From contig CM018604.1 of the NCBI GenBank assembly GCA_009192285.1, forward strand, positions 3,410,001 to 3,474,000: DNA of 64,000 bases. Direction: 5' to 3'. Both the position numbers and the translations under genes were made by a program. Shown here in pieces: positions 34,306 through 45,612 of the stretch (its first letter is position 1; each line of letters begins with the position of its first letter). Below the pieces are notes generated by a model. It did not search any database, was not told the origin of the DNA, and saw only the letters and a program-made list of their open reading frames with translations. Origin of the DNA: Morchella semilibera (lineage: Eukaryota; Ascomycota; Pezizomycetes; Pezizales; Morchellaceae).

Positions 34306-34665
34306 CTAAAACTCTCCATACAGCTCTACAAGGGCCTCTTTCAATGTGTTCACAAATCCTTCCATCTCCCTGATATGGATCTCGATACTCTTTAGATCAT
34401 TCCTGAGAACAACCAATTTTATTTCATGCTCATAATTCTCCACAACCAGGAGTGCATCTAATATGTGGTTCCTCAGCGCGTCTGGAACCCTGGTAGCAAG
34501 ATAATTGCGTGGGATCTCTGGATCTTCGGCGTCCCCTTCATACAGGGTGATTTGAACCCTGAGGCGTAGTGCCATTTGGTGACAGTAGTCCAGCTCCGCG
34601 ACTTGACTATTATAAAGAGTGAGGGATATCTCACGGGCGGCGCTGAAAGTGGTGGGGGATGACAT
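34306..34665 (-). CDS. Small helical protein, family 2 (119 residues)
   Basis: ATG at 34665, open to a TAG. Predicted nearly all helix: residues 10-45 (REISLTLYNSQVAELDYC), an acidic turn LYEGDAEDP resembling the LYIGDP turn of the 14603-15019 protein, then ALRNHILDALLVVENYEHEI and a C-terminal helix IHIREMEGFVNTLKEALVEL. Similarity to the other two family members is weak but follows the same order. A TATAAAG box lies about 130 bases upstream. No name or function can be given. Confidence 0.58.
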   Translation of the reverse strand: MSSPTTFSAAREISLTLYNSQVAELDYCHQMALRLRVQITLYEGDAEDPEIPRNYLATRVPDALRNHILDALLVVENYEHEIKLVVLRNDLKSIEIHIREMEGFVNTLKEALVELYGEF

Positions 34666-34791
34666 CTTGGGAAGAGTGTATGAAGTAGTGATCTCTTATA
34701 GCAATAGATATTTCTTTCCGAGAGTGCCTCAGTATATGCGTGCGAGAGCCGGTGAGTGGTGGTGGGCGTACATTTGGACAGGAGAGGGGGA

Positions 34792-34798
34792 CTTTATA
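34792..34798 (-). promoter_or_regulatory. TATA-like box of the 119-residue helical protein gene
   Basis: TATAAAG on the minus strand (within AATATAAAGT), about 130 bases upstream of the ATG at 34665. It fits the arrangement seen at the other small helical genes. Confidence 0.45.
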
Positions 34799-34799
34799 T

Positions 34800-35991
34800 T
34801 CTAGTTTATGGAATTCAATGTCGCCAATAGCTCCATTCCGGTATTCAAGCTTTCTGGATTTGAGACTTGATGCTGCATTCTCTATGGTGATATTTCAAGT
34901 TCTCCTCGTGGCAGACAACAAACATCTGAACGGTAACAGTTTTCAAGATTCAAATTATAGCCCACAGGAGGAAATTTACTAAAACAAACAAATGGGGCGC
35001 GAGCTACTCTCGAGTCCATTTACTGCATCTTGGTAACTGGGAGAACATGGTTGGTTGTAACGGTTCACAATCTATCACTCGCTTGTGATAGTGGCAGGGG
35101 AGATAAGGTGATTGTGCGCTCATATATAGCCACCTACGTTACATGACCTCAATAGGTTAGAATATTGCGGTGGGGCGATAAGTACAAAACAACTCGTCGG
35201 ACGGTTCCACAAGCTTAAGAGATAGACGTTATAAATCCGGGGCTCTGGACGAGTGCTGAATGTTTCTTCTACCCATATGTTTTGGCCTAGCACCATACCT
35301 GCATACACAGTACAAGATGACACCCGCCACGTCACTGTAGGGGGTTGGTCTATGCTTGGATATTGGATCTCTCAGACTTTCCCTCCTCTACCAGCACGTT
35401 GGAAAACCTACCTACCCTAGACCTGAAATCGCAGGGAGTAGGGATCGGTGTTTAGTTTTTCACTTTGGTAGAAGCTCTCTTGAACAACAAGTACGGTGCC
35501 GCATACCCTAGCCTATGGGAGGTGACTACACAAATAGCTCTGTGGAAATATCTTATTAGGAATATACCCCTATGTATACACAATGCTAAATTCCATACAG
35601 CTCTACCAGCTCTTTATATTAGTACAGCGAAAGCTTGATATAGCGGTACCCTCTATAAGCCATTCCCTGTATAAAGGTAGCACTTCCCGGCCCTTTTTGC
35701 TCGGCCTTTAGAGCTAGCACCTTCTATATAAGGGTAACCCCTCTATAACAGTATCAAACTCTGGCCCTGAGCGCACCATTATAGTAATCTTTCGATGTAC
35801 CGCCAAACTTTAATAAAATGACCTCTCTTCGATTATTTTGTTGGTGTACGATCACGTCTTTGTGGGGTCACATTCACATTGAGGGAGTCGACTATTGAGT
35901 AACTCAAACCATAGATTCAAAAAATTCAGAACAGTCAAGTCATTGCGCCCTAACTTTCATAATCCAACATGAGATATCACAACTTCAAATT
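34800..35991. other. Gene-free stretch, possible DNA-transposon relic
   Basis: No gene. Around 35630-35770 the motif CCTCTATAA recurs (ACCCTCTATAAGCC, ACCCCTCTATAACAG, CTTCTATATAAGGG), a style seen at the ends of pogo/Fot-like elements. No transposase remains, so the relation is uncertain. Confidence 0.35.
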
Positions 35992-36339
35992 TTACTCATC
36001 ATCTTGCTCCTCCCTAGCCCTCCCCGCCCCGTCCAGACCCCACTCAGCCATAGCCTCGTTCATGACCGTCATCCTATCCCTCACTGCTTGTAGCTTCTCT
36101 GTTAGGCTGCTCTTCTCTCTCACTAGTAGATTGATCAAACCCCTCGTACAACCCCCACTCTCACGGTATAGCCTGAGCATCTGGCAGACGTTGCGGCGCG
36201 CGCGGATGAGGTGTCCACTTTGTGAATATAGATAGTCGTTGGCAAGGTCGACAATATCGTGGGAGCGACGGATGGCGGCGGCGCGGGACGCCAACAGGAA
36301 GGGTGATGGGTGCGAAGGAAGTTCGGCGTAGTTTGACAT
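35992..36339 (-). CDS. Small helical protein, family 2 (115 residues)
   Basis: ATG at 36339, open to a TGA. Three predicted helices: FLLASRAAAIRRSHDIVDLA, then LIRARRNVCQMLRLYRES, then LINLLVREKSSLTEKL continuing to AEWG, and an acidic end REEQDDE. The segment LYRESGG followed by LINLLVREK aligns with LYIGDPG and LFDILVREE in the 14603-15019 protein. The leader contains a weak TTTAAAAT box about 40 bases upstream. It lies 1.3 kb from the 119-residue relative on the same strand. Function unknown. Confidence 0.58.
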   Translation of the reverse strand: MSNYAELPSHPSPFLLASRAAAIRRSHDIVDLANDYLYSQSGHLIRARRNVCQMLRLYRESGGCTRGLINLLVREKSSLTEKLQAVRDRMTVMNEAMAEWGLDGAGRAREEQDDE

Positions 36340-37109
36340 TTAGATGCGCTGGCGTGCTGTTTGCGTGTGTTATGTATTTTAAACTGTGCTGATCTCCTAA
36401 GCTGCTTGAAGGTGCTTTTTTGGGGGGCTCAGGTATAGTGATATGAAGAGGTGTTGTCCTTGGAGGGTGTATTATTTATTAACGTGGCAGAGCTATTCAA
36501 GCTGGATTACAGGTATTCATGTTTCCGCGAATGCCGGGCTTGAAAGGACGTTCAGTACCGGATTGTTGTAGAGAGGAAAAACCGACCTCGGTGGATGAAT
36601 AGTGGGGAAGTCTTGAGAATTTGGAAATCATGCGACCGTCAACTGGGGCTTTGTTTGGTTCGAATCTGGTCTTCCTTCTCTTCGTTCCCATACTTCGAAG
36701 TAACTAGATCCTCCCGGGTTATGAGGTTGCCAGGTGCTCGCATCGTTGTGGTGCCGGCTTTCCTTTTGCCCCTTGTACCTCCGATGAATTCATAGGAGTT
36801 ATGTCATCTACTTTACCCAAAAGTCAGTAAGTACAATCCCCCCTAGATCTCATGTGAACAAACTCATCGCTTAGTGTGGAGACCTTCAGAAGTTTATGTA
36901 TGATTGTGTCCAACCCGTGTCGTTGGGGAAGGGAGAAAGGGCGAGTACCTGGTCGGTGTATGTTGGAGAAATCAACACGTTATAGGTACGCGCGACCGTT
37001 CAGTGAGGTATGGGTGTTGGAAACCCATTCGATGACTGGGAATTCTTGCTGTGTTTAGGTGCTCCCTGGCTCTTGTTTTAGGTGGGTGGCATGGGGTCCA
37101 TTGCGGCGG
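36340..37109. other. Gene-free stretch
   Basis: Upstream region of the 115-residue gene. No further gene or repeat seen. Confidence 0.45.
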
Positions 37110-37411
37110 GGATGTTTAGAGTTGCAGGATCACTTCGTAGGAGAAGGAGGAAAGGGTGAGGACAAAAAGAGAGATGAGGGGTTGGTTGGGGGTATGTATT
37201 GAGCAGAGCAGAGAACTCGCTAAAAGAAATTTTTAAAAAAGTATAAATTCGAGTGAGTAGCCATGATTCAAAAACAGCGTTCCGAACCACCGACCTTTTG
37301 ATCAGCAAAAACCTGCTTGCCCCACTCATTCTCAGGGTGTGACAAACGAGGGAAAAATGGTCAATTTCCCGTGGACGCTACCCACTTGGACCATTTTATT
37401 ACGAAGAGACA
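37110..37411 (-). repeat. SINE-like element, copy 3 (long copy, minus strand)
   Basis: Read on the minus strand: TAATAAAATGGTCCAAGTGG head, AATTGACCATTTTTCCC inverted segment, GAGTGGGGCAAGCAGGTTTT, TGCTGATCAAAAGGTC, and a B-box-like GGTGGTTCGGAACG, followed by CTACTCACTCG, TCTTTTAGCGAGTTCTCTG and a C/T-rich tail. It matches copy 5 (60349) along nearly 300 bases, which sets the family length. Confidence 0.7.
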
Positions 37412-38208
37412 TACCTCGCAATGCTTCTTGAGGCCAGTTGTTTGTCGCAGGGGTGTCAATGATCGCCGGGGAGGGCTAGCTGGAATGGCGAAATCGCCTC
37501 CACACCACATCTCCGAAGGGCCAGACTGGCCAGGGGCGTCTTCGGAACTGCATCGGTGCCTAACTCAATCGAAATGGCAACAAAGGCGGCATTGGCCTGA
37601 AATTCGTGGTCTAAACAGCATTTATGCGGGCATCCTAACTACCTAAAATTTAGCAACCCCCTGAGAGTTCCTTCCTACCAATTTGTTTGGCCCCAGTCTC
37701 CCCATGAAGGATTGTAAACGGGCGGGCGTGGATACTAGGAGTCAACACAATTATTCGACTTCAACAGTCCAAGCATTTTTTAACCGTAGCACTTGTATAT
37801 ATATTCATGACCACAAAACCACAGTAGTATTCTTATTGATACTCATTTATGTACAGTCTGGTCCGCAAAGTTTGACACCCCCGTCTCGAAGCTCATGAGT
37901 TCAAACCGTGATATAAATGACCGCATAGCAATGACAGCGAAGTGAGGTTCATAGTTACATATTTCCACACGGCCGTCTATCACAACGTTTTGTTATGTTA
38001 AGCACCTTTCGAAGAAGGGGGCCAGGATATCTTGTTTGTTGTAACCGCGGATGTTTTTACAGGGTGCCAGGACTTTGCGGACGAGGGTGTACATGCCCTT
38101 GTCCATCAATAGGGATCAGTGATATACTGCACGCGCTCCGTGACAGGTCCATTGCTGGTAGAGGTCACCTCTCCAGCGTGGTTGTTGTTTACACCAACCC
38201 AGTGGGAC
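37412..38208. other. Gene-free stretch up to the Gypsy insertion
   Basis: No gene supported. The region ends at the target site CGACG of the LTR element. Confidence 0.45.
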
Positions 38209-38213
38209 CGACG
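38209..38213. repeat. Target-site duplication, left copy (CGACG)
   Basis: CGACG directly abuts the left LTR and is repeated directly after the right LTR at 45613-45617. Confidence 0.92.
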
Positions 38214-38606
38214 TGTAAAGGGATATCTCAGAAGTCACTAAGATATGGCTAATGCTAAGCGATAGTTCTGTAGCTTTTAAACTTGTAATATTGTAGACCG
38301 GATTCCGTTCGCTTGAGAGGATGATGATTCCCCTAAGACGACGGGAGTCCTACTAACTATTTATACATAAAAGACCCCCTTAACCCCGCTAACTCCTCCA
38401 ATAGCAAATCTCCCGCAATGCCTCCGCTACTGCTCCGACTTCCTACGAGGTGGGGTAACCAAGGGTCCACTCATAAGGTATGGTAGTGGTTGCCGAGTTA
38501 TAACCGAACCCCGCTTCTGGGCGTACGTCACTCTTCTTATCGCGCCGTCATACCAGGACAATACCATTGTACCACCAGTACCGCGCTTCCAAGCAATCCT
38601 GTAACA
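38214..38606 (-). repeat. LTR of the Ty3/Gypsy element (3' LTR in element orientation)
   Basis: 393 bases, TG at one end and CA at the other on the plus strand. It appears identical to the LTR at 45220-45612 in a base-by-base reading. A purine tract (GGAAGGGGGAGTAG on the minus strand) abuts its inner edge, as expected for the plus-strand primer. Confidence 0.93.
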
Positions 38607-38699
38607 CTACTCCCCCTTCCAAGCCGTCGTCCTCGACCGTTAAACCCTTCCATGGAAAAAACCCTGTGGGAAAAGCCATGATGAGGGAAGGTATCGGGA

Positions 38700-41600
38700 T
38701 TACTGCTCTGTCAACCGTCGCTGCCTCTTAGTCTGCCGTGCTCCGGACTCCGGGGCTACTATGCCTTGACTCCGAGTGCGAGGACGGTTGCTGATGACCG
38801 GTTTGGCATTCTCGTCAGCCAGGGCCTCTTGGGGCTCTGGTGTTGCCAGCCGTTTGCGAGTGTTCTGCTTCCTATTAGGGTCCGAATCCTCTCGATAAGG
38901 CCGTAGGAGCATCTCATGGAACACATTGTGAACCTTCCAGTCTGCTGGTAGGTCTAGTCGGTACGCTCGATTACCGACCCTGGCTAGTACTTCGAAGGGC
39001 CCCGTGAACTTATCTGACCACTTGTTGTATCCGCCGAGGTTCCTGCTGTCTAACAGGATCTTCTGCCCAGGTTCGAACTGCTGTACCGCGGGACCTGGTC
39101 GTGACGCCATTTTATCGTACGTTTGCTGTAAGGTTTCCCGAGCCAGTTCATGGGCGGCGAGGATCTCGTCCAGGTGGTTATTCCCTTTGGCATCCAGCTG
39201 CTCGATCTCCACATCCGTAGGCCAGTCTGAGCGAGGGTGAAACCCATAGTTGCAGTAGAAGGGTGACTGCCCGGTTGAGGAGTGTTTGGCGTTGTTATAG
39301 GCGTATTCGCAGATAGGAAGTAGGTCTCTCCACTTCTTACCTGTGCCGGCCGTAAACGCTCGTAGGTAGGACTCCATGTGCCGGTTAGTCCTTTCCGTCT
39401 GACCATCTGTCTGCGGATGGAACGAGGTCGAGAGTCTTCTACGAATCCCTAGTCGTTCTGTGATCGCGGTCCAGAAAGCTGACACGAACTGAGTTCCTCG
39501 GTCCGATACTATTGATCGCGGGAGTCCGTGAAAGCGCCAGATGTCTTTGACGAAGGCTTGTGCGGTTTGCTCCGCGTTGATTCCTGTCATTGGGATGAAG
39601 TGCGCCATTTTACTGAAGCGGTCCACTACAACCATGACGTTCCGGAAACTTGACCGCTCCTTGGGCATCTCTACTACAAAATCCATGGAGATGTCGCCCC
39701 AAGGGGTCGTGGCTAACTCTAGGGGCTGTGGAAGAGACATATGTCGTCGTCGTTGTTTGGCTCTTTGGCATACATCGCACGTGCTGACATATTTGGCTAC
39801 ATCCGTGGTCATTCCTGGCCACCAGTAGTTCCTGTCAATCAATTCCAAGGTTTTATCTCTGCCTAGGTGCCCTGCCGTGGGTCGGTCGTGATGGTCTTCT
39901 ATGACCTGCTTGACTGCGTGCCCAGGCACTACCCAGCGTCCTTCATGAGTCGCTGTATTCTGATCGGGATCCCACTCTGTTGCAGCCTCCCGCAAGATGG
40001 TCTGCCGGGTCCACAGGTCCTCAGGATCTTCGTTGTCAGGGAGTTCATCCGGAACTATCCTACGAATCCATCGACCCTCTTCTTCATACCAGTTCTGCAG
40101 AGCCGCAGGCATTCCCACTCCTGGTATGTGTACCCACTGATCCACTGGACGCACTTCTGAGGAGTGATTGCAGAGGATTTCTTCACGAGGTTCTATTCCC
40201 GCTTGTGTCCTTCTTACAAAATGTCCGGGGAGGAGGTTTCTTTCCGCGAAGTGTTCAGGTGAGAGGAGCATTTTTACTGGCTGCTCTCGAACTACTCCCC
40301 CTTCCCTGGCGTACTCCGGGCGCCTGGTTAATGCATCAGGTTTCCCGTTTTTGTCGCCTGGTCGGAAGTGGATTTTGAAATGAAAAGGTGCTATCTTTTC
40401 AGCCCATCGGGCCTGTCTTCTTGACAGCTTCTTGGTCGTTGTGAAGTACTGAAGGTTTTGGTGATCAGAATAGATCTGGATAGGTATGTCCGTACCTTCC
40501 AGCCAATGTCTCCAAGTCAGGAGGGCGGAAACTATTGCGAGCATCTCTTTATCGTAGATCTCATAGTTGACTTCGGCCTCGGTGAACTTGCGAGAGTGGT
40601 AAGCTACCGGATGTAACTTGCCATCTTCGAACACCTGTGACAGGACCGCGGCCTCTGCCCAGTCGCTGGCATCTGTTTCAAGGACAGCCATGCGATGTTC
40701 GTCGTAGTGTCGGAGGATAGGAGCGGTGGTAAATAGCTTCTTGAGCCCCTCAAAAGCATCCTGCTGCTCCCGACCCCACTTCCATACAGCATTCTTCTTT
40801 AGGAGATCGGTCATGGGCTTGCATACCGCAGAATACCCGTAGATGAACCGCCTTAGGAAGTTGGCGAATCCCAGGAAGCATTGAAGCTCCTTCACCTTTG
40901 TGGGTATCAACCACTCAGTGATAGCCTTCACCTTTTCGGGTGAGACCTGGGTACCGCTACCTGATAGCTTGAATCCTAGGAATTCTATTTCCGTTTGGAA
41001 CCAAGCAGTCTTTCTCAGGTTGCCGAATAGGTGGTTTTGTCGTAGCCGCTCCAGCACCCTGCGCACAAGAGCTACATGCTCTTCTCTAGACTTGGAATAT
41101 ATCAGGATATCATCCAAGTAAACCACCAGGCCCTGATCTAACAGGTCCTTGAATATAGTATTGACCATTGCCTGGAACGTTGCCGGGGCATTGGTCAAGC
41201 CGAAAGGCATTACTCTATATTCGAAGTGGCCGTATTTGGTCCGGAAAGCTGTCTTCCACTCTTCTCCCTCGGCGATTCTTACTAGGTTGTAACCGTTCTT
41301 GAGATCGATCTTGGTGAAGAAGAGAGCTCCCTTCGTCGAGTCTGCCAGCTCTGTCATGAGAGGCAGTGGGTACCGGTTCTTGACTGTGACGGAGTTTAAG
41401 CCGCGGTAGTCGACGCATAACCGTAGTGACCCATCCTGTTTAGGGACGAAGAGGATCGGTGCCGCTGCTGGGCTGGAAGATGGGACAATTTTACCTGCCG
41501 CTAACATTTCGTCCAGGTATTCCCTCAACGCTTTCTGTTCCGGGGGTGACAATGCATAGATAGGCCCCCACGGAGGTTGGCTTCCGTCCAAGAGAGGAAT

Positions 41601-42248
41601 CGTATGATCCCACTCACTATGTTCCGGCAGGCGTCCTGCTCCTTCAGGGGAGAACACATCTGCGTAGTCTTGGAACTCTTCCGGGATAGCACTAGCGAGA
41701 GTCTCGCTTCCCGTGTTTCGTGCCCAGAAAGGGTGTGACTCAAGAGGCATGTCAGGTTCCGGCATGTGTCGTAGAAGTCTAACGACCTTTTCTTGCCAAC
41801 CTTCTTCGTACATGTCTCCTTCTGTCATCATGCAACCCTTAATCTGACACTTGATACTATTGAAGGTAACCTTGTTCAGGCCCCAATGTATCGTAGGTTG
41901 ATGCTCTTCGAGCCATCGATGTGGTATGACGAGATCTTCTCCAGCAAAGGTACCGATTTCGCAGGTGATTAGCCTGTCGAGGTGGCTACCAATGCGGAGT
42001 GTGAGAGGTTGGGTGATGTGAGTACCGGAGTGTGGCATACGTGAGCCATCAGCTTGTTTAATGAGGAGAGTTGTGGGGCGGGTCTGGACTGGGATGTCGG
42101 CCTGCTTGACACAGTTCCAAGACATAATCCATGTCTCGGTGCCGCTGTCTAGTAATGCTTGAATGGTATGGGTGAAGTGTTTATTGGTTTTAGGGTTGAG
42201 CCATGAGATCTCTGTCTTGAGGCGGGTTTCTTGTATGATGGTAGTCAT
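38700..42248 (-). CDS. Ty3/Gypsy Pol polyprotein (protease-like, reverse transcriptase, RNase H, integrase)
   Basis: One 1,182-residue frame from an ATG at 42248. Order: retropepsin-like segment with LLDSGTE near residue 35; reverse transcriptase at about 240-420 with VDYRGLN, KIDLKNGY, MPFGLTNAP and the catalytic VVYLDD near 380; RNase H at about 520-640 (LETDASDW, YSDH); integrase with HHCC zinc finger (H and GHLGR, then C-x-x-C in CDVCQRAK) and the DDE core (SMDFVVE, IVSDRGTQF, HPQTDGQTER); and a GPF-type end (TGPFEVLARVGNRAYRL). Domain order protease-RT-RNase H-integrase is diagnostic of Ty3/Gypsy. Confidence 0.95.
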   Translation of the reverse strand: MTTIIQETRLKTEISWLNPKTNKHFTHTIQALLDSGTETWIMSWNCVKQADIPVQTRPTTLLIKQADGSRMPHSGTHITQPLTLRIGSHLDRLITCEIGTFAGEDLVIPHRWLEEHQPTIHWGLNKVTFNSIKCQIKGCMMTEGDMYEEGWQEKVVRLLRHMPEPDMPLESHPFWARNTGSETLASAIPEEFQDYADVFSPEGAGRLPEHSEWDHTIPLLDGSQPPWGPIYALSPPEQKALREYLDEMLAAGKIVPSSSPAAAPILFVPKQDGSLRLCVDYRGLNSVTVKNRYPLPLMTELADSTKGALFFTKIDLKNGYNLVRIAEGEEWKTAFRTKYGHFEYRVMPFGLTNAPATFQAMVNTIFKDLLDQGLVVYLDDILIYSKSREEHVALVRRVLERLRQNHLFGNLRKTAWFQTEIEFLGFKLSGSGTQVSPEKVKAITEWLIPTKVKELQCFLGFANFLRRFIYGYSAVCKPMTDLLKKNAVWKWGREQQDAFEGLKKLFTTAPILRHYDEHRMAVLETDASDWAEAAVLSQVFEDGKLHPVAYHSRKFTEAEVNYEIYDKEMLAIVSALLTWRHWLEGTDIPIQIYSDHQNLQYFTTTKKLSRRQARWAEKIAPFHFKIHFRPGDKNGKPDALTRRPEYAREGGVVREQPVKMLLSPEHFAERNLLPGHFVRRTQAGIEPREEILCNHSSEVRPVDQWVHIPGVGMPAALQNWYEEEGRWIRRIVPDELPDNEDPEDLWTRQTILREAATEWDPDQNTATHEGRWVVPGHAVKQVIEDHHDRPTAGHLGRDKTLELIDRNYWWPGMTTDVAKYVSTCDVCQRAKQRRRHMSLPQPLELATTPWGDISMDFVVEMPKERSSFRNVMVVVDRFSKMAHFIPMTGINAEQTAQAFVKDIWRFHGLPRSIVSDRGTQFVSAFWTAITERLGIRRRLSTSFHPQTDGQTERTNRHMESYLRAFTAGTGKKWRDLLPICEYAYNNAKHSSTGQSPFYCNYGFHPRSDWPTDVEIEQLDAKGNNHLDEILAAHELARETLQQTYDKMASRPGPAVQQFEPGQKILLDSRNLGGYNKWSDKFTGPFEVLARVGNRAYRLDLPADWKVHNVFHEMLLRPYREDSDPNRKQNTRKRLATPEPQEALADENAKPVISNRPRTRSQGIVAPESGARQTKRQRRLTEQ

Positions 42249-42627
42249 TTTGGTATGGGTAGGTTGTGGTAGTAGTAAAGGAGGATGTTCTTCTCCTCGA
42301 GGCGGGTGAAGCCTCTTATATAGCTAAGTGCGGGGTAGCTCCGACACGTCATGCCCAAAGAATACCTTGCCCTAGTCACGAGTTCTTACTTTGCATCGGC
42401 AGTCTCTCCACAGGGTTATGGCAAGTCAACAGTGCGCAGTGCGTCTACTGTCCGCTATCTGTGTGGCCCCTCTGATTTCCGAACTTCTAGACTCGAGTCT
42501 TGGTTTCTGGCAATGGCCCTTGCTTTCTCGCAATATAGTTTATATAAAGAGATTTATTCTCGCGCCCTAACAGCTAATTTATCCTTAACCCAAATTTTAA
42601 GAAAACCATAAGAAAACCGTAACAATT

Positions 42628-44805
42628 TCAATCTTCCCCGAGTGCCGTAATCCTAGCCCTAAATGCCTCGCCTTGAGGTCCCAATTTCTGCTTTTTCTCA
42701 CTCTCCCCTTCCGGTTCCTTCGTCCTCGAAGTTTTATCTTCCGAGTCCCTTTTCCTTTTCCTCCCACTTGATCGTTCCGTCCTACCTGCCATCCTGACCT
42801 TTGAGGTCGAGTAACAATCCTTCGTCCAGTGACCCTCTCTTCCGCACCGAAGGCATTTATTCTCCTTCGTCCATTGGTCTTTCTCCGCTTGGGTGGCTCC
42901 TAAGCTACCTGTCGCTGGGCGAGGTCTGTGCGGGGAATCCTCTCGTTCCTTTCTACGGGGACGGGATTCATCACGCTCCTTTTTACGGGGGCGGGGCTTC
43001 TGGCGTTTGGACTCTTGGTGCTTAGGTTCTCGGGTTTCTTGGAGTTTTGCTGGCTCTCTTCCTCGCAGAATCTTCTGGCGGGCTCTGACTTCAGCATCTT
43101 TTCTTCCCACCCTTCGAACCCATGCTAATCAATCTGGAAACTCAGATGGTTCTTCAATCGCAGCGGATAGTCTCTGTTCCAACGTGGAGTTTATTTCTGT
43201 TAGGATCATGGACTTCATGACGATTGGGCCGACTCAAGCGTCCCACTCAAGGTTTTGCATCTCGTTGATGTAATCGTCGATAGGACCAGTTTGACGGAGA
43301 TTATCCATCTTCTGCTTGGCCTGTTCTTGACTGGTGCGATTACCATACTGGATGCGAAGTTCCTGCTTAAAGCGTTCCCAAGTACCGAGCCTAGGTTCTA
43401 CACTAAGCCTTTCCTTAAAGTTGCGCCAGAAACTTGCTGCACTCCCGGTGAATTCCAGGGATGCCCAAAGGATTCGAGTCTTATCATCCCAGATGACTCG
43501 GGGTTGAAGGTCCATTAGGATCTCCATTCGGTCGATCCAATGGCGGACATCTTCATCGGGTTTGCCAGAAAAGGGGATTTTTGCCTGCTTGGGTGTCTCT
43601 CCCTTGCGATGGCTGGGGGGTACCGGTGACTGCGTTTCTGCTCGTCGGTGGCGCCTTCCTCTCCTTCTCTTTTGTCTCCTATCATCATCGGAGGAGCTGG
43701 ATGAGTCCGATGAGCTTGGACTGTCATCCCTCCTGTGCCTTCTTCTTCCTCTCCCGCCACCATTTCCTCCACCATTTCCTACCGCTCCCTTCTCCAGTAC
43801 AGGCTCCTCCTCTCTCCTACGTTTACCGTAGGATCTTCTGGGTGGTGGAGACGGGGATTTACTCCTCCTCCTGTTGGCTGGGGGTGAGGGTAGCGGTGCC
43901 CTTCCTTCTCCTGGTGAGTCATTCTCAGACTCAACCCGTGGCTGTTTTCCCTTAAATGCTTCCAGGGCTACCTTTAGCATTTTCCTCAACTCTAGTCGGA
44001 TGGCGTCGGCAGTGGGGGTAGGCGCCCTTGGTGGTGGGACTGCCTGTGCTGCTGTCACAGTTGCCGCTAGTCCCTCGGGTAACTCCAGGTTTTTCTCTGC
44101 TTGCTGAGCCTGTATATAGGCTGCTAGCGCCTGGGTTTGTTGCCGTTGTTGCTCATTTTCGAGGGCCATTTGCCTGAACCTTAGCTCAGTTGCTTCCTGT
44201 TGATTTTGCGCGTAGGCTTGGAACTGGCTGGCTAGGGTGCCGAGGGCGGTGGTTATCTGCCCTTGTTGTCCTTCTACTTCCCGGAACTTCCCTTGTAACT
44301 CTCCTACCAGTTGTTGTCCGCCTTGGACTACCTGGCCGTGTTGATGCTCCCTTGCCCTAGCTTCTGCCCGAAGGGCCCAGTCCGTCTGAGCCGCGAGACC
44401 TCTCATGCCCTGGACGAGTACCTCGGTCCTGAGGGGTCGTGGGGTCTCCTGCTCGTAGGACTGTTCGTCGACGGAGGAGGTGCTGGCGTAGCTGGCATCG
44501 CTCATATCCCCATCCGAACCAGAGCGCCTCACTGTAATAGTGGCTTGCCTGGTTGGAGTCTCGAAGGGGTTGAGGTCCATGCTGGCGGAGCTGCGCGTGA
44601 TCCTCTTCGGGTCTCGCTTGCGGACCTTCTTCGGGGCTTTGGCCTTGAGGGGGGCCGGCTTCCATAGCTCTGTGGCGGGGGTGTCTCTGGCCCTGCTGGC
44701 TATTGCGGGATGGGCCTGGGCCATGGCGGTGTCTCTGTCTCGGACCACGATGGCTTCCGCCATGTTGTGGTCTTCCTGTGAGGTCAACGCTAGTGGGAGG
44801 GACAT
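42628..44805 (-). mobile_element. Gag region of the Ty3/Gypsy element
   Basis: Parts in order: a Gln-rich coiled-coil head, an Arg/Ser-rich basic stretch, a retrotransposon Gag domain (FSGKPDEDVRHWIDRMEI, then TWERFKQELRIQYGNR), and a CCHC zinc knuckle (CLRCGREGHWTKDC) in a highly charged tail. It precedes pol on the same strand, with about 380 bases between the two. The region appears broken about once. Otherwise it is well preserved, in keeping with the young LTRs. Confidence 0.88.
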
Positions 44806-45219
44806 CTTTGAAGAATTCGATGGGGAGGTCGGGGGTGGTGATGCACCAAGGTAGAGGAGTAAACCAAGGTACCGAGTGCGCTAAGCCGTGAGAGTTTTGG
44901 CGAAGCGTTATGAGGATGGAGGGGGTGGAGTTGGGCTCAAGGATACTTTCCTTGAAGGTGGCGATGGTGCGAGCTTCTGAGAAGAAGCCTTGGTGTTGGA
45001 GGTAGCCGCAGTAGAGATGTTCTGCGCTGCCTCGAGGAACGAGAAAGGAGGTTTCACAGGGGAAGCGAAGCATGTACTAATCCTCTTGATCACTACTTCT
45101 TATACCGAGTGCCCGTGTACTATCCGTACCTAGCAATCACACAAGGTAATCGAAGTGTTGTCTTGAGAAATGTAGTAGGCTCGCTTAGGAGGTGTGCGAC
45201 CGGATAAGGTACAATATAG

Positions 45220-45612
45220 TGTAAAGGGATATCTCAGAAGTCACTAAGATATGGCTAATGCTAAGCGATAGTTCTGTAGCTTTTAAACTTGTAATATTGT
45301 AGACCGGATTCCGTTCGCTTGAGAGGATGATGATTCCCCTAAGACGACGGGAGTCCTACTAACTATTTATACATAAAAGACCCCCTTAACCCCGCTAACT
45401 CCTCCAATAGCAAATCTCCCGCAATGCCTCCGCTACTGCTCCGACTTCCTACGAGGTGGGGTAACCAAGGGTCCACTCATAAGGTATGGTAGTGGTTGCC
45501 GAGTTATAACCGAACCCCGCTTCTGGGCGTACGTCACTCTTCTTATCGCGCCGTCATACCAGGACAATACCATTGTACCACCAGTACCGCGCTTCCAAGC
45601 AATCCTGTAACA
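45220..45612 (-). repeat. LTR of the Ty3/Gypsy element (5' LTR in element orientation)
   Basis: 393 bases, apparently identical to 38214-38606. In element orientation it lies upstream of gag and should contain the element promoter. I could not identify the tRNA primer site next to it with confidence. Confidence 0.93.

Larger units (their letters stand above)
38214..45612 (-). mobile_element. Ty3/Gypsy LTR retrotransposon, recent insertion
   Basis: 7,399 bases bounded by two 393-bp LTRs that look identical and flanked by a CGACG target-site duplication. Gag and pol regions run on the minus strand in the usual order. Identical LTRs mean a very young insertion. It looks nearly whole; the gag region appears to carry about one break, while pol reads as one long frame. 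There is no chromodomain at the integrase end. It inserted into noncoding DNA between a SINE-like copy and the 797-residue gene. Confidence 0.93.
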
